A DNA stretch of 64,000 nt from Humulus lupulus (lineage: Eukaryota > Streptophyta > Magnoliopsida > Rosales > Cannabaceae): NCBI RefSeq assembly GCF_963169125.1, contig NC_084801.1, positions 112,061,061-112,125,060 on the forward strand. The letters run 5' to 3'. Shown here one piece after another: positions 34,660 to 45,630 of this stretch. A program made the translations under genes and the position numbers. A model generated the notes under the pieces. That model ran no database searches, was not told where the DNA came from, and worked only from the letters and a program-made list of their open reading frames with translations. Position 1 is the stretch's first letter; every line of letters begins with the position of its first letter.

Positions 34660-37063
34660 CTAAGTTTGAACCAGCATATCCTCATATGATAAATCCTGGT
34701 CTAGCTCCATGTTTTCATAACTTAATACATGCGTCGAATCTGATACATTCTTGTGGAGCATGGACACGTGAAAAACATCATGAACCCCTAATAAGGCTGG
34801 AGGCATCGCCGGTTTGTAAGCTACCTCTCCAACCCATTCCAGAATCTCAAAGGGGCAAACAAACCTAGGGCTCAGCTTGCCCCGAACACCAAACCGTTTC
34901 ACTCCCCTCAAAGGTGAAACCCTAAGGAACACATGGTCACCGACCTGAAACTCTACGCTCTTGCATTTCAATTCCGAGTAGCTCTTCTAGCAACTCTGGG
35001 AGGCAAGCATTCGAGCTCTAATATTTTTCAATTGCCTCATTAGTCCTCTGAACCATCTCAGGACCCAAGTATCTCCTCTCACCTGTCTCATCCCAATGGA
35101 TAGGTTATCTGCACTTCCTCCCATATAGCATCTCATACAGAGCCACTCCGATAGTCGCCTGATAATTGTTATTGTATGAAAACTCAATGAAAGGGAGATA
35201 CTTACTCCAAGATCCCCCAAAATCCAGCACACAGGCTCGTAGCATATCTTTTAGTATCTGAATCGTCCTCTCAGATTGTCCATCTGTCTGAGGATTATAT
35301 GTGGTACTAAAACGCAACTGTGTGACCATAGCCTTCTGCAGACTTTCCCAAAACTTGGAGGTGAAGGTGGGGTCCCTGTCGGATACTATCGACCTTGGAG
35401 CCCCATGAAGTCGAACAATTTCCTTCAAATACAATTCGGCATACCGCTCCATAGTATAAGTCGTCCTGACAGGTAAAAAGTGGGTGGACTTAGTATACCT
35501 GTCCACAATCACCCACATCGAATTATGCTATCCCACGGTCCTCGGCAAACCAACCACGAAGTCCATGGTGATATCCTCCCACTTCCACTCTGGAATCCCT
35601 AGAGGTTGTAATAACCCTACTGGCCTCTGATGTTCAGCCTTTACCTGCTGACATGTTAAGCATCTAGCCACATAATCCACCACGTCCCTCTTCATTCCTG
35701 ACCACCAATACAAGGCTCTCAAATCTTGGTACATCTTTGTCGTACCTGGATGTAAAGAATAGGGAGTGGTATGCGATTCATCCAAGATCTCTCACCAGAT
35801 ATCAGAATCCATCGGAACACAGATCTGACCCTTGTACTTCAGTAATCCCATCTCTGAGACAGAATAGTCCTTAGTTGCTCTGACAAAGACATTCTCTCTG
35901 TGCCCTCTCAATTGGGAATCCTTCCCCTGTGCCTCCTTGATCCTCTCACAAAGTGTAGAATGAAGAGTGATGTTGGCTAGCTGACCAACCACCAACTCTA
36001 TACCCGCGCATGTCATTGCCTTAGCTAATTTATCAGATATCTATCTTGAACTGAACAATTGTCCTGGGCCCTTCTGACTCAATGCATGAGCCACTACATT
36101 AGCCTTCCCAGGATGGTATAGGATATCACAATCATAATCCTTTACCAACTCTAGCCACCATCTCTGGCGTATATTCATATCCTTCTGAGTAAAGAAGTAC
36201 TTCAAACTCTTATGGTCGATGTATATCTCGCACTTCTCACCATATAGATAATGTCTCCAAACCTTAAGTGTAAATACCACCGCTTCCAACTCCAAGATCA
36301 TGCGTGGGATATCTCTACTTGTACTCCTTTAACAATCTTGATGCGTAGGATATCACCTTTTCGGCTTGCATCAGCACACACCCTAAACCCTGTCTAAAAG
36401 CATCACAATAAACCACAAACTTCTCATTGTCTGTCCACACATACTTAGTATGCTTCCTCATTAATTCAGCCAATGGTGTGGCTATCCTGAAGAACCCCTC
36501 AACGAACTACTGATAATACCCTGCCAATCCCAGAAAACTCGTAACTTCAGGAACGCTGCTCGATCTAGGCCAATCTCTCACTGCCTCAATCTTACTTGGG
36601 TCAACCAGAATCCCCTCCATACTAACAATATGGCCCAGAAACGTGACTTACGGTAGCCAAAACTCACACTTGCTGAACTTAGCATATAACCTATGCTCTC
36701 TCAACCGCTACAATACCAAATGTAGATGTTGCTCATGCTCTAACTCTAACTGAGAGTATACTAGTATGTCGTCAATAAATACAATCACGAACTTGTCCAA
36801 ATAGTCCTTGAAAACCCTATTCATCATATCCATAAAAGCTGCTGGGGTGTTTGTTAATCCAAAAGACATAATCAGGAATTCATAATGTCCATATCTTGTG
36901 CGGAAAGTGGTTTTGGTTTGTCCTCCTCTTTAATCCTTAATTGATGGTAACCTGACTGGAGATCAATCTTAGAAAACACTATCTTCCCCTGTAGTCGGTC
37001 AAATAAATTGTTGATCCTAGGTAGTGTGTACTTGCTCTTAATAGTCAACTTGTTCAGCTCCCT
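34660..37063 (-). pseudogene. Gypsy element C: reverse transcriptase, RNase H and integrase
   Basis: On the minus strand, from 37063 downward, I see RT ([36 protein letters not shown] near 36770), RNase H (36041-36301, [15 protein letters not shown]), the integrase zinc domain (35528-35785, [14 protein letters not shown]), the integrase core (35105-35518, VDRYTKSTHFLP and IVSDRDP) and the integrase C-terminus (34660-34971, GKLSPRFVCPFEI). The whole is split by several frameshifts. It resembles the Tekay chromovirus pol at 48-50.7 kb but is a different family. It is cut cleanly inside the Arg codon of RELNK by a CACTA terminus. Confidence 0.9.
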
Positions 37064-37316
37064 CACTACATGAAAAAAATACTTTCAATAAGAACAAAAA
37101 AGTATTATCATATATATAACATAACACTTTTTGATGTGTTAAGGAAAGCGGTGTTATAGTAGGTCGGAGCACTTTTCATAACACTTTTCCATAGTTATTG
37201 ACATGTGTTATGGTATAGCCTACGATAACACTTTTTTTGTGTTATTTTAATAGTTAGATAAGTATTTCATTATGCTATTTATAAAGAGATTATATAACAC
37301 TTTCTTGTACTTATAA
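37064..37316 (-). mobile_element. Terminus of the outer CACTA element
   Basis: CACTACATGAAAAAAA starts exactly where the gypsy RT frame is interrupted. It is followed by subterminal repeats based on ATAACACTTTT and GTGTTATGG, as in En/Spm-type transposons. The three bases before it are CCT, the expected TSD size. No matching end with CCT occurs in the window, so the element continues beyond 64000. Similar sequence resumes at 63350 after the nested elements. Orientation (this is its 3' end) is inferred from a minus-strand terminal exon at 63798-63869. Confidence 0.6.
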
Positions 37317-37479
37317 CACTACAACAATTTTGACTATATGTTACATTAAAATATAACATAAATGAAGAAGCGTTATTAATGTGTAAGTGAAAAAAAAAGG
37401 AGAATTAATTATTTTTTAACAAGTCGTGTCTGTGTTAGGCGCCAAATGAAAAAGAAATAAGGCGCCATGTGAAACTTTT

Positions 37480-37697
37480 GGTCTAATCCCACATCTGCTC
37501 TCATTGAATCCCTAAACCCTAAACTACCCAAACCAGCTCCCTAAATCAGTGTCGCCTCCTCTTCCTCTCTCTCTCACTTAGTTTCCTCAGCCCTCTCTCT
37601 CTCATGCGAGTCGCTGAAATGCACCATGACTGTGCCAGCTTCCCCGTCATTCTTTCTCTCTGATATCTCTCCCGCTGGACCTCTGTTTTTCTGTGAG
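37480..37697 (+). other. Leader-like exon of the CACTA internal transcription unit
   Basis: Pyrimidine-rich, CT-repeat-rich sequence resembles a plant 5' UTR and ends at a splice donor TGAG^GTATTT (GT at 37698). It lies between the terminal repeats and the first captured coding fragment. Upstream is a GGCGCC inverted repeat near 37440-37465. Confidence 0.3.
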
Positions 37698-37858
37698 GTA
37701 TTTTGTTTTTGTTTTTTTAGCATTTAGATTTCAATTAATATCATATAATCAATGTATATATATATTCAATTTATTTGAGTCGAATGCCATTTCAATAGAC
37801 ACCAATTTCTCAGCCTAGAGAGAGAGAGAGAGAGCGAGAGAGGGAGTCGCACACAGAT

Positions 37859-37967
37859 ATGGCGGGTCAGATTGTTAAAGCAAGGAGGGATGGAGGCATG
37901 CATGACATGCCCTCTTTGTAATAAGCTCTTGAGCGAAGCTACTACCATCTCTCTCTGCCTCCACACG
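37859..37967 (+). pseudogene. Captured fragment of a DRIP-like RING E3 ligase (exon 1)
   Basis: ATG at 37859 reads MAGQIVKARRD. After a small frame-shifting deletion at about 37892 the sequence continues EACMTCPLCNKLL and ATTISLCLHT. This is the start of the PCGF-type RING domain of the plant DRIP/DREB2A-interacting ubiquitin ligases, with the first CxxC and the next Cys/His. The fragment ends at a possible donor GA^GTATGT, where the native protein would continue with the remaining zinc ligands. Only about a third of the RING is present, so no ligase activity is expected. Confidence 0.7.
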
Positions 37968-38429
37968 AGTATGTTCCTTCTCTCGACTATTTCTCTCGTC
38001 AATTCTTCTTTTCTCTCAAGTTTTTTGATGATTTTTGTGATCTGGGTTTGCTTTGTTTTTGCGTTTTGTGTGTCTGCGTTTTGCATTTTGTGTGATTTTT
38101 GCGTTTTGCGTTTCGATCCCAAGAAATGGGTGAACTCGGCGTGTCAGACTCGGCACCCGGAGGACTCAGTCGATAACCATCTCGTCGATATGGAGATGAG
38201 GCTCCAAATCGTATCTGAAGAGATCTCTGCCACGCTAGAGGAGCAGAGCTCCGCCGCCCTACTTTGCGTGCCACGAGCCACCCGCGATGTGATCCAACTC
38301 CGCGACGATGCGGTCTCACTAAGCTCCGCCGTCGCCGGAATCCTTCAGAAGCTCAAGAAGGTACCTACATGTTATGTCTGTTTCTGCTATGTTTCTTCTT
38401 TTTACCGCAATTCGCATTTGGTTTTTTAA
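37872..38429 (+). CDS. Chimeric ORF joining DRIP-like and COG7 fragments
   Basis: A single 185-codon frame contains, in order, the partial RING (residues about 7-32), a hydrophobic Phe/Val/Cys-rich stretch translated from intron-like sequence (about 33-78), the COG7 segment (about 80-163) and a tail read through the COG7 splice donor. The hydrophobic stretch would look like a membrane segment but is probably just T-rich intron. The ATG at 37872 is out of frame with the native DRIP start at 37859. Whether it is translated is unknown. It is listed because it is the longest frame in the captured region and spans two unrelated host genes. Confidence 0.35.
   Translation: MLKQGGMEACMTCPLCNKLLSEATTISLCLHTSMFLLSTISLVNSSFLSSFLMIFVIWVCFVFAFCVSAFCILCDFCVLRFDPKKWVNSACQTRHPEDSVDNHLVDMEMRLQIVSEEISATLEEQSSAALLCVPRATRDVIQLRDDAVSLSSAVAGILQKLKKVPTCYVCFCYVSSFYRNSHLVF
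38112..38360 (+). pseudogene. Captured fragment of COG7 (Golgi tethering complex subunit)
   Basis: An uninterrupted 83-codon stretch begins FDPKKWVNSACQTRHPEDS and ends AVAGILQKLKK. It matches the N-terminal part of plant COG7, a subunit of the conserved oligomeric Golgi complex that tethers vesicles at the Golgi. It stops at a good splice donor, AAG^GTACCT (38361). The native start (about a dozen residues) is missing. No stop or shift has accumulated in this fragment. The identification is from memory of the family. Confidence 0.75.
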
Positions 38430-39141
38430 CTTTATTTTTGGGTTCAATTCACTAGAAGACGTGAAGTATGGAAAATTTGGACAATATTAGGATGGCGGTG
38501 TCAGATTTACTGCATTTTATAAGTTAAGAAAGTATAATCTTTTAATTATGCTATCCCTTAATGCCAAATTTGAAGCTTAATATATTTCTCAATTGCTCAA
38601 CTAAGTTTTTTCAATTTGCCTAAGTGAACGAGGGAAATTTGAGGAAGATTTTCTAATGAAAATTTTTCAATATTATTATTATTATTTTTTGGATATTTGA
38701 GAACTACGATTGTGTAGTTTGTGCTACCTTTTGAGCTCAATCTCTTGGCAATGAGTTAATATATTTTTGGAATAAATTACAAGAAGGCAGGGCACCCTTT
38801 TGGTTAAAACGTCTCGTTTTTGCTTTTTCTGCTTAAAAATAAATGTAGATATTATGAATAGATTATTGCTAATGTGAAAAATGGAATTACGTTGAGTTAT
38901 ATGCATGGATATACGCACACATAACTGAAATAGTTGCCTAAATATATATATTCTGCTTTGCAATATGTTGTAGAGCATTACTATAAATTATAGTAGCAGG
39001 TTCACATTGATATACCCACGTTTCAGTACATTTACTAATGTAATTGGTTTATATAATTTACATGGGTAGACAGCTGTTGCCGGCTTAGCTTTGTTTATAT
39101 GGTTTGAGATTTTAGCTTCTCACTTGATACATATGTATAAT

Positions 39142-39338
39142 TATAGTTCAGAGGAAAGGAAAGCCCTGGTTGAACTTGTTAGCTATGTTAAAAGCATTGG
39201 ATCCATGATGCAGCAATGTGATACATTGGTGGCTGATGCTTTATGGGAAATAATACATGCAGAGGTCCAGGATTTTGTCCAGAATACATTGGCTACTATG
39301 TTGAGGACTACCTTTCAGAAGAAGAAGGATCTCTCTAG
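39142..39338 (+). pseudogene. Captured PIR/CYFIP (WAVE complex) exon, first part
   Basis: The frame reads SSEERKALVELVSYVKSIG, then QQCDTLVADALWE and QNTLATMLRTTFQKKKDLSR. This is characteristic of plant PIR (PIROGI/KLUNKER, the CYFIP/SRA1 subunit of the SCAR/WAVE actin-regulating complex). It ends at a donor CTCTCTAG^GTGGGA (39339), phase 2. It joins in frame to the next fragment, so this piece was taken as genomic DNA with its intron. Confidence 0.8.
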
Positions 39339-39618
39339 GTGGGATTTTACTTTGTTTTTAGTTATTTAAATGGTTAACATATTTGTTATTTACTGTGATT
39401 GACTCAATTGGACATTCCATCTAAAAAGTTGATGCTACCCTGATATACACTATGCCTAGAATCATTACACTAGTAAGACACAACAAATTTCCAAATGAAA
39501 ATATTTCCTTTCCTGAATTTCAAGGCTAATTCATTTAATATCCTATTATGTATATTAGTTGTATTACGAGTAGGATGTTCCAAAAAACTTATATGTTGAT
39601 TTGATTGCTAATTTTCAG

Positions 39619-39766
39619 GATTCTTTCTGATATGCGGACCCTTTCAGCAGATTGGATGGCAAACACAAGCAAGTTTGAATCTGAGATGCATTCTCTACAG
39701 CATGGAGGGGAAGAAAGCAAAGGAAATGTATTTTTCCCTAGGCCTGTTGCACCAACTGCTTCTCAG
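39619..39766 (+). pseudogene. Captured PIR/CYFIP exon, second part
   Basis: After an acceptor TTTTCAG (39618) the frame reads ILSDMRTLSADWMANT and, after a short divergent stretch, FFPRPVAPTASQ. It stops at the donor CAG^GTTTCT (39767), phase 0. These are consecutive PIR residues after the previous exon. The intron between them is about 280 bp. No stops are present. Confidence 0.8.
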
Positions 39767-40262
39767 GTTTCTTTTCTCTCACTTTTAATTAATGTTTCTA
39801 TTTTTGTGTGTTTTAATTCTTTGATGTTAGCTCAGTTTCTATTATCAAAATAATTGTAAAAGCTTATGTTTGAGATGAATTGGACTAAAGGAAACACTTT
39901 ATGATGAATTGGTTCAAATTTTTTCACTTAAATATTAGGGCAATATCTTTGTACACCTTCTTCTGTTTGTATTATTCATGTCAGTAATAATACAAGTTGT
40001 GGTCCTTTGTTTCTAAAAAAACTACTAGGGCAATATGATGTCCGTGTTCGCATATGTTTACATGTTCGTGTTCAAATTTTTGAGATCTGCCCCAGGCCAT
40101 AACACCTCATTACATGCAGATTCTTTGGTCATTTGTAGAAACCATGAATTTTAGCCACTTGATTTTAATTAAGTAAATTTGAGAACTATGAGAAACTTGG
40201 TTGGAGGTATACAACCAGTACTTTTTTGAAATCTTGTACATAATCCTCCTCTCTTTCTGCAG

Positions 40263-40371
40263 GTATGTTGTTGGACAGTACCCGAGGTTTCTAAGAGCTC
40301 ACTGGAAGTTCCTAAAAACTGTTGTGAACAAATTGTTTGAGTTCATGCATGAGACACATCCTGGTGTTCAG
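40263..40371 (+). pseudogene. Captured exportin-1 (XPO1/CRM1) exon
   Basis: An exon bounded by TCTGCAG (40262) and CAG^GTTTTT (40372) encodes [20 protein letters not shown] and then [12 protein letters not shown]. This is one HEAT-repeat segment of exportin-1, the nuclear export receptor for leucine-rich signals. It is intact over 36 codons. Its phase does not match the preceding PIR exon, so direct splicing of the two would run into a stop. Confidence 0.8.
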
Positions 40372-41299
40372 GTTTTTGTTTTGTTGTTGTTTTCTTGTCT
40401 CATTAACAGTTGCAAAACATTTGCTTGAACTCTTATTTATTATAGTGTCACTAAGTGTTTTTATTTGTTATAGCTAGCTTATTAAGTATATTATAAGTGT
40501 GATCTGAAGCTCTACTCTCTTAAAGTTAAACTATGATTATTTGCATATCAGTTTTTGCAATTGTATTTCATTTGCATATTTTAGGTTCTTGATCACAGAA
40601 GTGAAAAGAAATGAAATTAGATTTCAATTTTGCATGTTTTGTAAATTTGTTCTTCTATTTTATTACTTATTTTTTTGCCTGAAATACTATGTTTTGCACA
40701 CTACCTTTATGTCTTTTTTTGTAATGATGAAATGGAGATCATTGGCACTTGTCTAATTGAGGATACAACCAAATTGGATTGTGAGAATTTGGCCATTTGA
40801 TAATTGAAAATTCGCTTCCATATGCAGGCAATTTATTCATTCATTTAAGGTTGAATATATAAGAGTTTTCTCCTAATTAATTGCTTATAAAGATATATTC
40901 TGATAGCATACTATCAGCATTATTACAAATGAGAAAATTAATAACTGATCACAGCTGTAAAATACGGCTATAATATCACCTAGAATCAATGATAATTTCA
41001 ACATTAAGTAATAGCAAAGTTTTATGCAAAATGTATTGTGTAGAAATATTCTTGTCCTCTCTATTTTACATTTCTGAATTGCATTTCAAAAGTTCTCTGC
41101 ATTTATTTTTCCTTCTTTGCATAATGGTTCTTAGATGGTTTTAAATTTTTTCCTTTTCAAGGTTGGCGCTAATCATTTTTTAGGGGGGGCATGATTTCTA
41201 TTATTCCTCTTTAATGGGGAATGTTTATGCTGCCTAATTAAATGCTTATTTATTTATTTTTAAATTTTAATTAGTCTATTTCATGGTTTTGCTTCTTAG

Positions 41300-41393
41300 C
41301 TGTTTTGAGGGCACATTGGTTTTTAAAGTCAGTCGATTCGGTGCCGGCTACTTTATTGGCTGCGATCAACACCCAAAAAGCAAGTAAGTTCGG
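41300..41393 (+). pseudogene. Possible captured topoisomerase IA zinc-ribbon exon
   Basis: An exon-like block sits between CTTCTTAG and CAA^GTAAGTT. One frame gives CFEGTLVFKVSRFGAGYFIG and then CDQHPKSK. It resembles the C-terminal zinc-ribbon repeat of a bacterial-type topoisomerase I found in plants, in which CxxxP(x)C motifs occur; here one Cys would be Ser. The identification is tentative. Confidence 0.4.
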
Positions 41394-41446
41394 AGCATTT
41401 TATACTGCCTGATAATATGTTGTCTTTGGCTCCTTTGTGTGCATAG

Positions 41447-41517
41447 GTTTCGGGGGACAACTTACTATATTCAGCTAATTGTTCGGAATGCCATTAGTTG
41501 CTTGCTTTACGCTTGTG
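41447..41517 (+). other. Unrecognised exon-like block
   Basis: Bounded by GTGCATAG and TGTG^GTATGT, with an open frame FRGTTYYIQLIVRNAISCLL. I cannot assign it. It lies between the topoisomerase-like block and the Tekay insertion. Confidence 0.25.
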
Positions 41518-42392
41518 GTATGTATTCTCCAGTCACACGAAGAAGTTAGTTATTTAAATAAACCTTTGGACTGGATTTCAGTAGAAATGACTGGACAGGA
41601 ATATTTTTAGTCTTATACAGTGTCTGGTGCACTTTGATAAATTTTAGTATATAGATTAGTATGTTTTCTTTAAAAAATTAGTAATAGTTATGAAGTTAAT
41701 TTGAAACTTACAAGTTGTCAAAAATCATATCGTCAAAAGAAGAATAAAATGATAAAACAAACAATAAGATGAAAGGAAGATTACAACACTAAAACATTGT
41801 TAAATCCACTTCACTAAGAAACAAAAGAATTACTTCAGCCGCTTAGCTGAGTCCTACAAAGTAGGAATTCATAAAAAGAGGTAGAACTAAACAACCTGAT
41901 CCTTAAACTAAAATTGGATAAGCTCTTAATCAAAATCATATTTAGGCTTCTTTGTTTGATGCTTTTGATAATTAATATGGTTTTTTTAAGAGTTACTATA
42001 AGCACTTATCAATGTTTTGGTAAAAGATGAAAGTATCTTTAGAATGGGTCCATTATTAAGAGTTGATCATTTATGCGCTAATTTCATCTAATATAAATAT
42101 TCAACTGATTGCTTTTTGACACAGTGGTAATATAATATTTTGTATTGATTGCTTCAATGCTTTTAGCCAGGTCTTAATGAGAAATTAAAATCCATAAAGC
42201 TTGGAATTTTTTTAAGGTGCAACCTATTGGCATAATCCTTTTTGTTGCTATCATGACTACAAAAGGCATGATTCTATAGCTTGATTTCTTATAAGTTTTC
42301 ACCATGTCATTTTAGCTTGTGATGAGTATTTTCATCTGTTATGGTGTATTCAATATTTCATCTGTTTTCTGTTAATTTTGTTTGCTTGTAGG

Positions 42393-43097
42393 TGTAATGA
42401 CCCACTACTCTAGACTTTTTGGACCATTAACGAAACTATACATAAAACTTACATTTTTGCGAAAATACCATAATTTATCAGAAACTTGTAGAAACAAAGT
42501 TTACTTTCATAAAATAAGTAGGATATGGGTACCCATTGTCTTTAAAACAAAAATAACTTAAAAACTAAAAAGAGTTACATAGAAAATGCGGAAAATACAT
42601 TTAAAACCATAAAAACATAAACAAGACTACATCCTCGAATCGAATAACGCTCGGCCCCTTGACTCCATTCACCATCGATACACATCCTCTAAGCGTCACG
42701 AATCTTTCCACCTCTAAAGCTTATTTCCTGCACATAAACAGAAAGGAATGAGCCTAATGCCCAGCAAGGAAAAATCTAACACTTAATCATATACATAATT
42801 TCATAAGAAACATAAAGACTTAACATAATACATATAACATACACTTATTATAATGGCCATTATTACTTGGGATCCCATAGACTAAACAAGCATATGCCCA
42901 TGGGATTAGTGGGGTCCTACTAGCTAAGTAGGTCATATGCCCATAACCCATTTGGGGTCTTGTTAGTCATATGGGTCATATGCCCAAGCCTACAAACATA
43001 CACATATACATATCATAACACATTTGATAGCATAAAACATAAGATAACATAAACATATAACATATTGATTCTAGCCTATTTTCCTTACCAAAGTTAC
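42393..43097 (-). repeat. 3' LTR of Tekay-m, first part
   Basis: Starts TGTAATGACCC right after the TSD GTAGG and is cut at 43097 by the plus-strand element. The LTR continues at 52682 after the duplicated GTTAC. A 20 bp segment near 42580-42600 is absent from the paired LTR. Confidence 0.95.
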
Positions 43098-45005
43098 TGT
43101 AGGATCCAAGAACTTTACTTAGCTAATTGTTTAGTAGTATTATAGTATCTTTAGTGTTATCTTTCTTACTATGGATTTTTGGTTCAGACCGGGAATTTTT
43201 TTGGACACTCATAGTAGTACTTATAGATTTTCTAAGTTTAACCTATAGTTTAAGAATATTAAGTATAACCTAAGGTTTGATTAATGTGACTGATATTAAG
43301 GATTATATTTACTATATTATAAGGTTTAGACATCAACCAATAGGATTTTAAGCACATGTTATGAATGGTGATTAAGGATTAAAGATTTTTGAGGATTAAA
43401 TATAATAAGGAGTAAAGTTTGAATGTTATAGGGTCAGTCAGCAGCTTTGAGTACGTTGAGGGCTTAGTCAAGGCTGTTTACTCCATTCAAACTTAGTTAA
43501 AAATGTGTAATTTCGTGTTTAAATATTCAGTGTGTGCCGATATATCGCAGCTATAGGGGGCGATATGTCGCAGCACGTAGATACGGAAAACACGAAACGA
43601 TGCACGGTCGCCTCGGGCATACTGGCCCAGGCGATATATCGCCTACAGGGGGCGATATATCGCCTCCTTCAGCATGGATTCAAACTCTTTTGAATTCATT
43701 TCCTTTCAGCCATTCAAACTCCTTCAACAGTCCAGCATCTTTTGAACGAGTCTTCAGCCTCTGCTGAACGATTATTCAAATGATTTTCACCTAAAAAGCC
43801 ATTATTTTTATTCAAGTAAAATCAAGATATTTTCATTCCCAAACTCTATAAATAGGACCTAGTACCCAGCCATTATTCACCATTTGCTCTAAGTTCAGAA
43901 GCTGCTAGTGTTAAGTGAGTGTGAGAGTGTAAACACCTGGTTTGGGGAAAAACTATAAGCTTAAACATCATAAGCTTATCAAACACTTTGGGAAGGGAGT
44001 TCTATAGTATTTTGGTGGAGGTTAGATTGATCTTGCAAATCTTTGAGGTAAACCCGAAACTTTGTTTCATTTATTTCATGTTATTTCCTTTCTCACAACC
44101 TTCTACTCAGTCCCCTAACCTCATTCTTATTTTGGTTAGGGAATCCAAGTTCTTAAGCATAGAAGTTGGTAAGTATGTTTTTATGGTTTAGTCTTTCCAT
44201 CTCTTTCATTTCATCTCCTTTCTTTAGACTCACTCTTTCATTATGGTTTTAGGAGTGTTCCAAAAGTCCCAACTCAGTCCATTATATCCCGGTAACTTTG
44301 GTAAGGAAAATAGGCTAGAATCAATATGTTATGTGCTTATGTTATCTATATGTTTTATGTTATTAAATGTGTTATGATATGTATGTATGTTTGTAGGCTT
44401 GGGCATATGACCCATATGGCTAACAAGACCCCAAATGGGTTATGGGCATATGACCTACTTAGCTAGTAGGACCCCACTAACTCCATGGGCATATGCTTGT
44501 TTAGTCTATGGGACCCCAAGAATAATGGCCATTATAATAAGTGTATGTTATATGTATTATGTTAAGTCTTTATGTTTTCTTATGAAATTATGTATATGAC
44601 TTTGTGTTAGATTTTCCTTGCCGGGCATTAGGCTCACTCCTTTCTGTTTATGTGCAGGAAAATAAGCTTTAGAGGCGGTAAGATTCGTGACGCTTGGAGG
44701 ATGTGTATCGATGGTGAATGGAGTCAAGGGGCCGAGCGTTATTCGATTCGAGGATGTAGTTTCGGTTTTATGTCTTTTTACATGTATTTTCCGCACTAAT
44801 TATGTAATGTCTTATTATTTTAAAGTATGTTTTTGTTTTAAAGACAATGGGATCCCATATCCGTTTTGGTATTTACTTTGTAAATAACTCTTATTTTGCA
44901 AGTTACTCAATATATTATGGTATTTTCGCAAATGTAAGTTCTTTTAAGGATTTTATGTATATTTTCGTTAATGGTCCAATCAGTCTAGAGTAGTGGGTCA
45001 TTACA
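43098..45005 (+). repeat. 5' LTR of Tekay-p
   Basis: TGTAGGATCC...GGGTCATTACA. It contains four copies of a CGATAT(A/G)TCG palindrome (43538, 43561, 43631, 43652) in U3 and a TATAAATAG box at 43847-43855. The CATATGACC/CATATGCCC block lies near 44405-44490. Open frames inside the LTR (43534-43767, 43988-44191, 44687-44887) recur in every LTR copy and have no protein similarity that I know. Confidence 0.95.
43847..43855 (+). promoter_or_regulatory. TATA box of the Tekay-p 5' LTR
   Basis: TATAAATAG, repeated at 51518-51526 in the 3' LTR. Transcription of element RNA would start shortly downstream. The palindrome cluster lies about 180-310 bp upstream, where U3 control sites would be expected. 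Confidence 0.6.
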
Positions 45006-45025
45006 GTTTGTATCAGAGAAAACGG
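45006..45025 (+). other. Primer-binding site of Tekay-p
   Basis: GTTTGTATCAGAGAAAAC follows the LTR directly. It is a slightly mutated version of TTGGTATCAGAGC, seen intact in the minus copy at 59268-59286, the complement of initiator tRNA-Met. Confidence 0.75.
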
Positions 45026-45162
45026 TTCCTTCGCATGAAGTTCTCCTCGATACACATGCTCAAAGCTCCGAATCTGACCGCCAAGTAAGTGTTTAAGTTA
45101 CAAGTTACAAGTTACTTTACTTATGTATATAGCTAACTTTAGTGTTTATGTTTCAGTTAAAA

Positions 45163-45630
45163 ATGAATGGAGCTTTAACCTACCAAGATTTCTGAGAAAT
45201 TAAGGCCTTAAATAGAATAAGGGAGCCAAGAAACACCGTAGGAGCCCTAGAAAGGATTACTCGAAGGTTGCTTTTGTTTCATCAAGAGATAGGTGGTCTT
45301 CAAGAGGCTAAACAAATAATGCTAAGATCAACGGAACAATATGTATTAGTAATAAGGTTGTTTAAGGATTTTCATTCTGTAATAGCAGCCTTAGAAGAAA
45401 TATGGGAAGAAATGCGTGAGGAGGATGAATTGCCTTTAGCAATGAGATATTATTTCCTCTTAGTTAGGTTTACCGCGAAATCTGAGTTTCAATTCACCAA
45501 TGAACAAAAGAATAGGATTCTCACCAACCTACCTATAGGACGTTTCGATGCTCATGATAATGATGATTATGAGCAAATAGATGATGATATGTTAGATGAC
45601 GGATCGGATGTAGAAGATCCCGATTTTTAG
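45163..45630 (+). pseudogene. Extra small ORF between PBS and gag (Tekay-p)
   Basis: The reading starts MNGALTYQDF at 45163, meets an in-frame TGA after 10 codons, and continues EIKALNRIREPRNTVGALE to an acidic C-terminus DMLDDGSDVEDPDF ending at 45630. Between these it is helical and charged, with FQFTNEQ(K/Q)N. The same protein is intact in the minus copy (58666-59133). It is separated from gag by about 500 bp of non-coding sequence. I know no function. It is not a standard gag or pol domain. Confidence 0.65.

Noticed and set aside
37766..38319. Minus-strand open frames opposite the DRIP/COG7 fragments
   Set aside because: They are shadows of the plus-strand coding fragments and CT-rich leader; the plus-strand reading gives recognisable proteins and splice sites.
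37859..40371. A real host gene (COG7, PIR or exportin-1) in the window
   Set aside because: Only one or two exons of each are present, out of native order, adjacent to unrelated genes and between transposon ends. None has its start, end or other domains.
43534..44887. Small open frames inside the Tekay LTRs (also at 51205-52558, 52228-53443 and 60500-60748)
   Set aside because: They recur because the LTRs are near-identical repeats. They span palindromes or promoter sequence and show no protein features.
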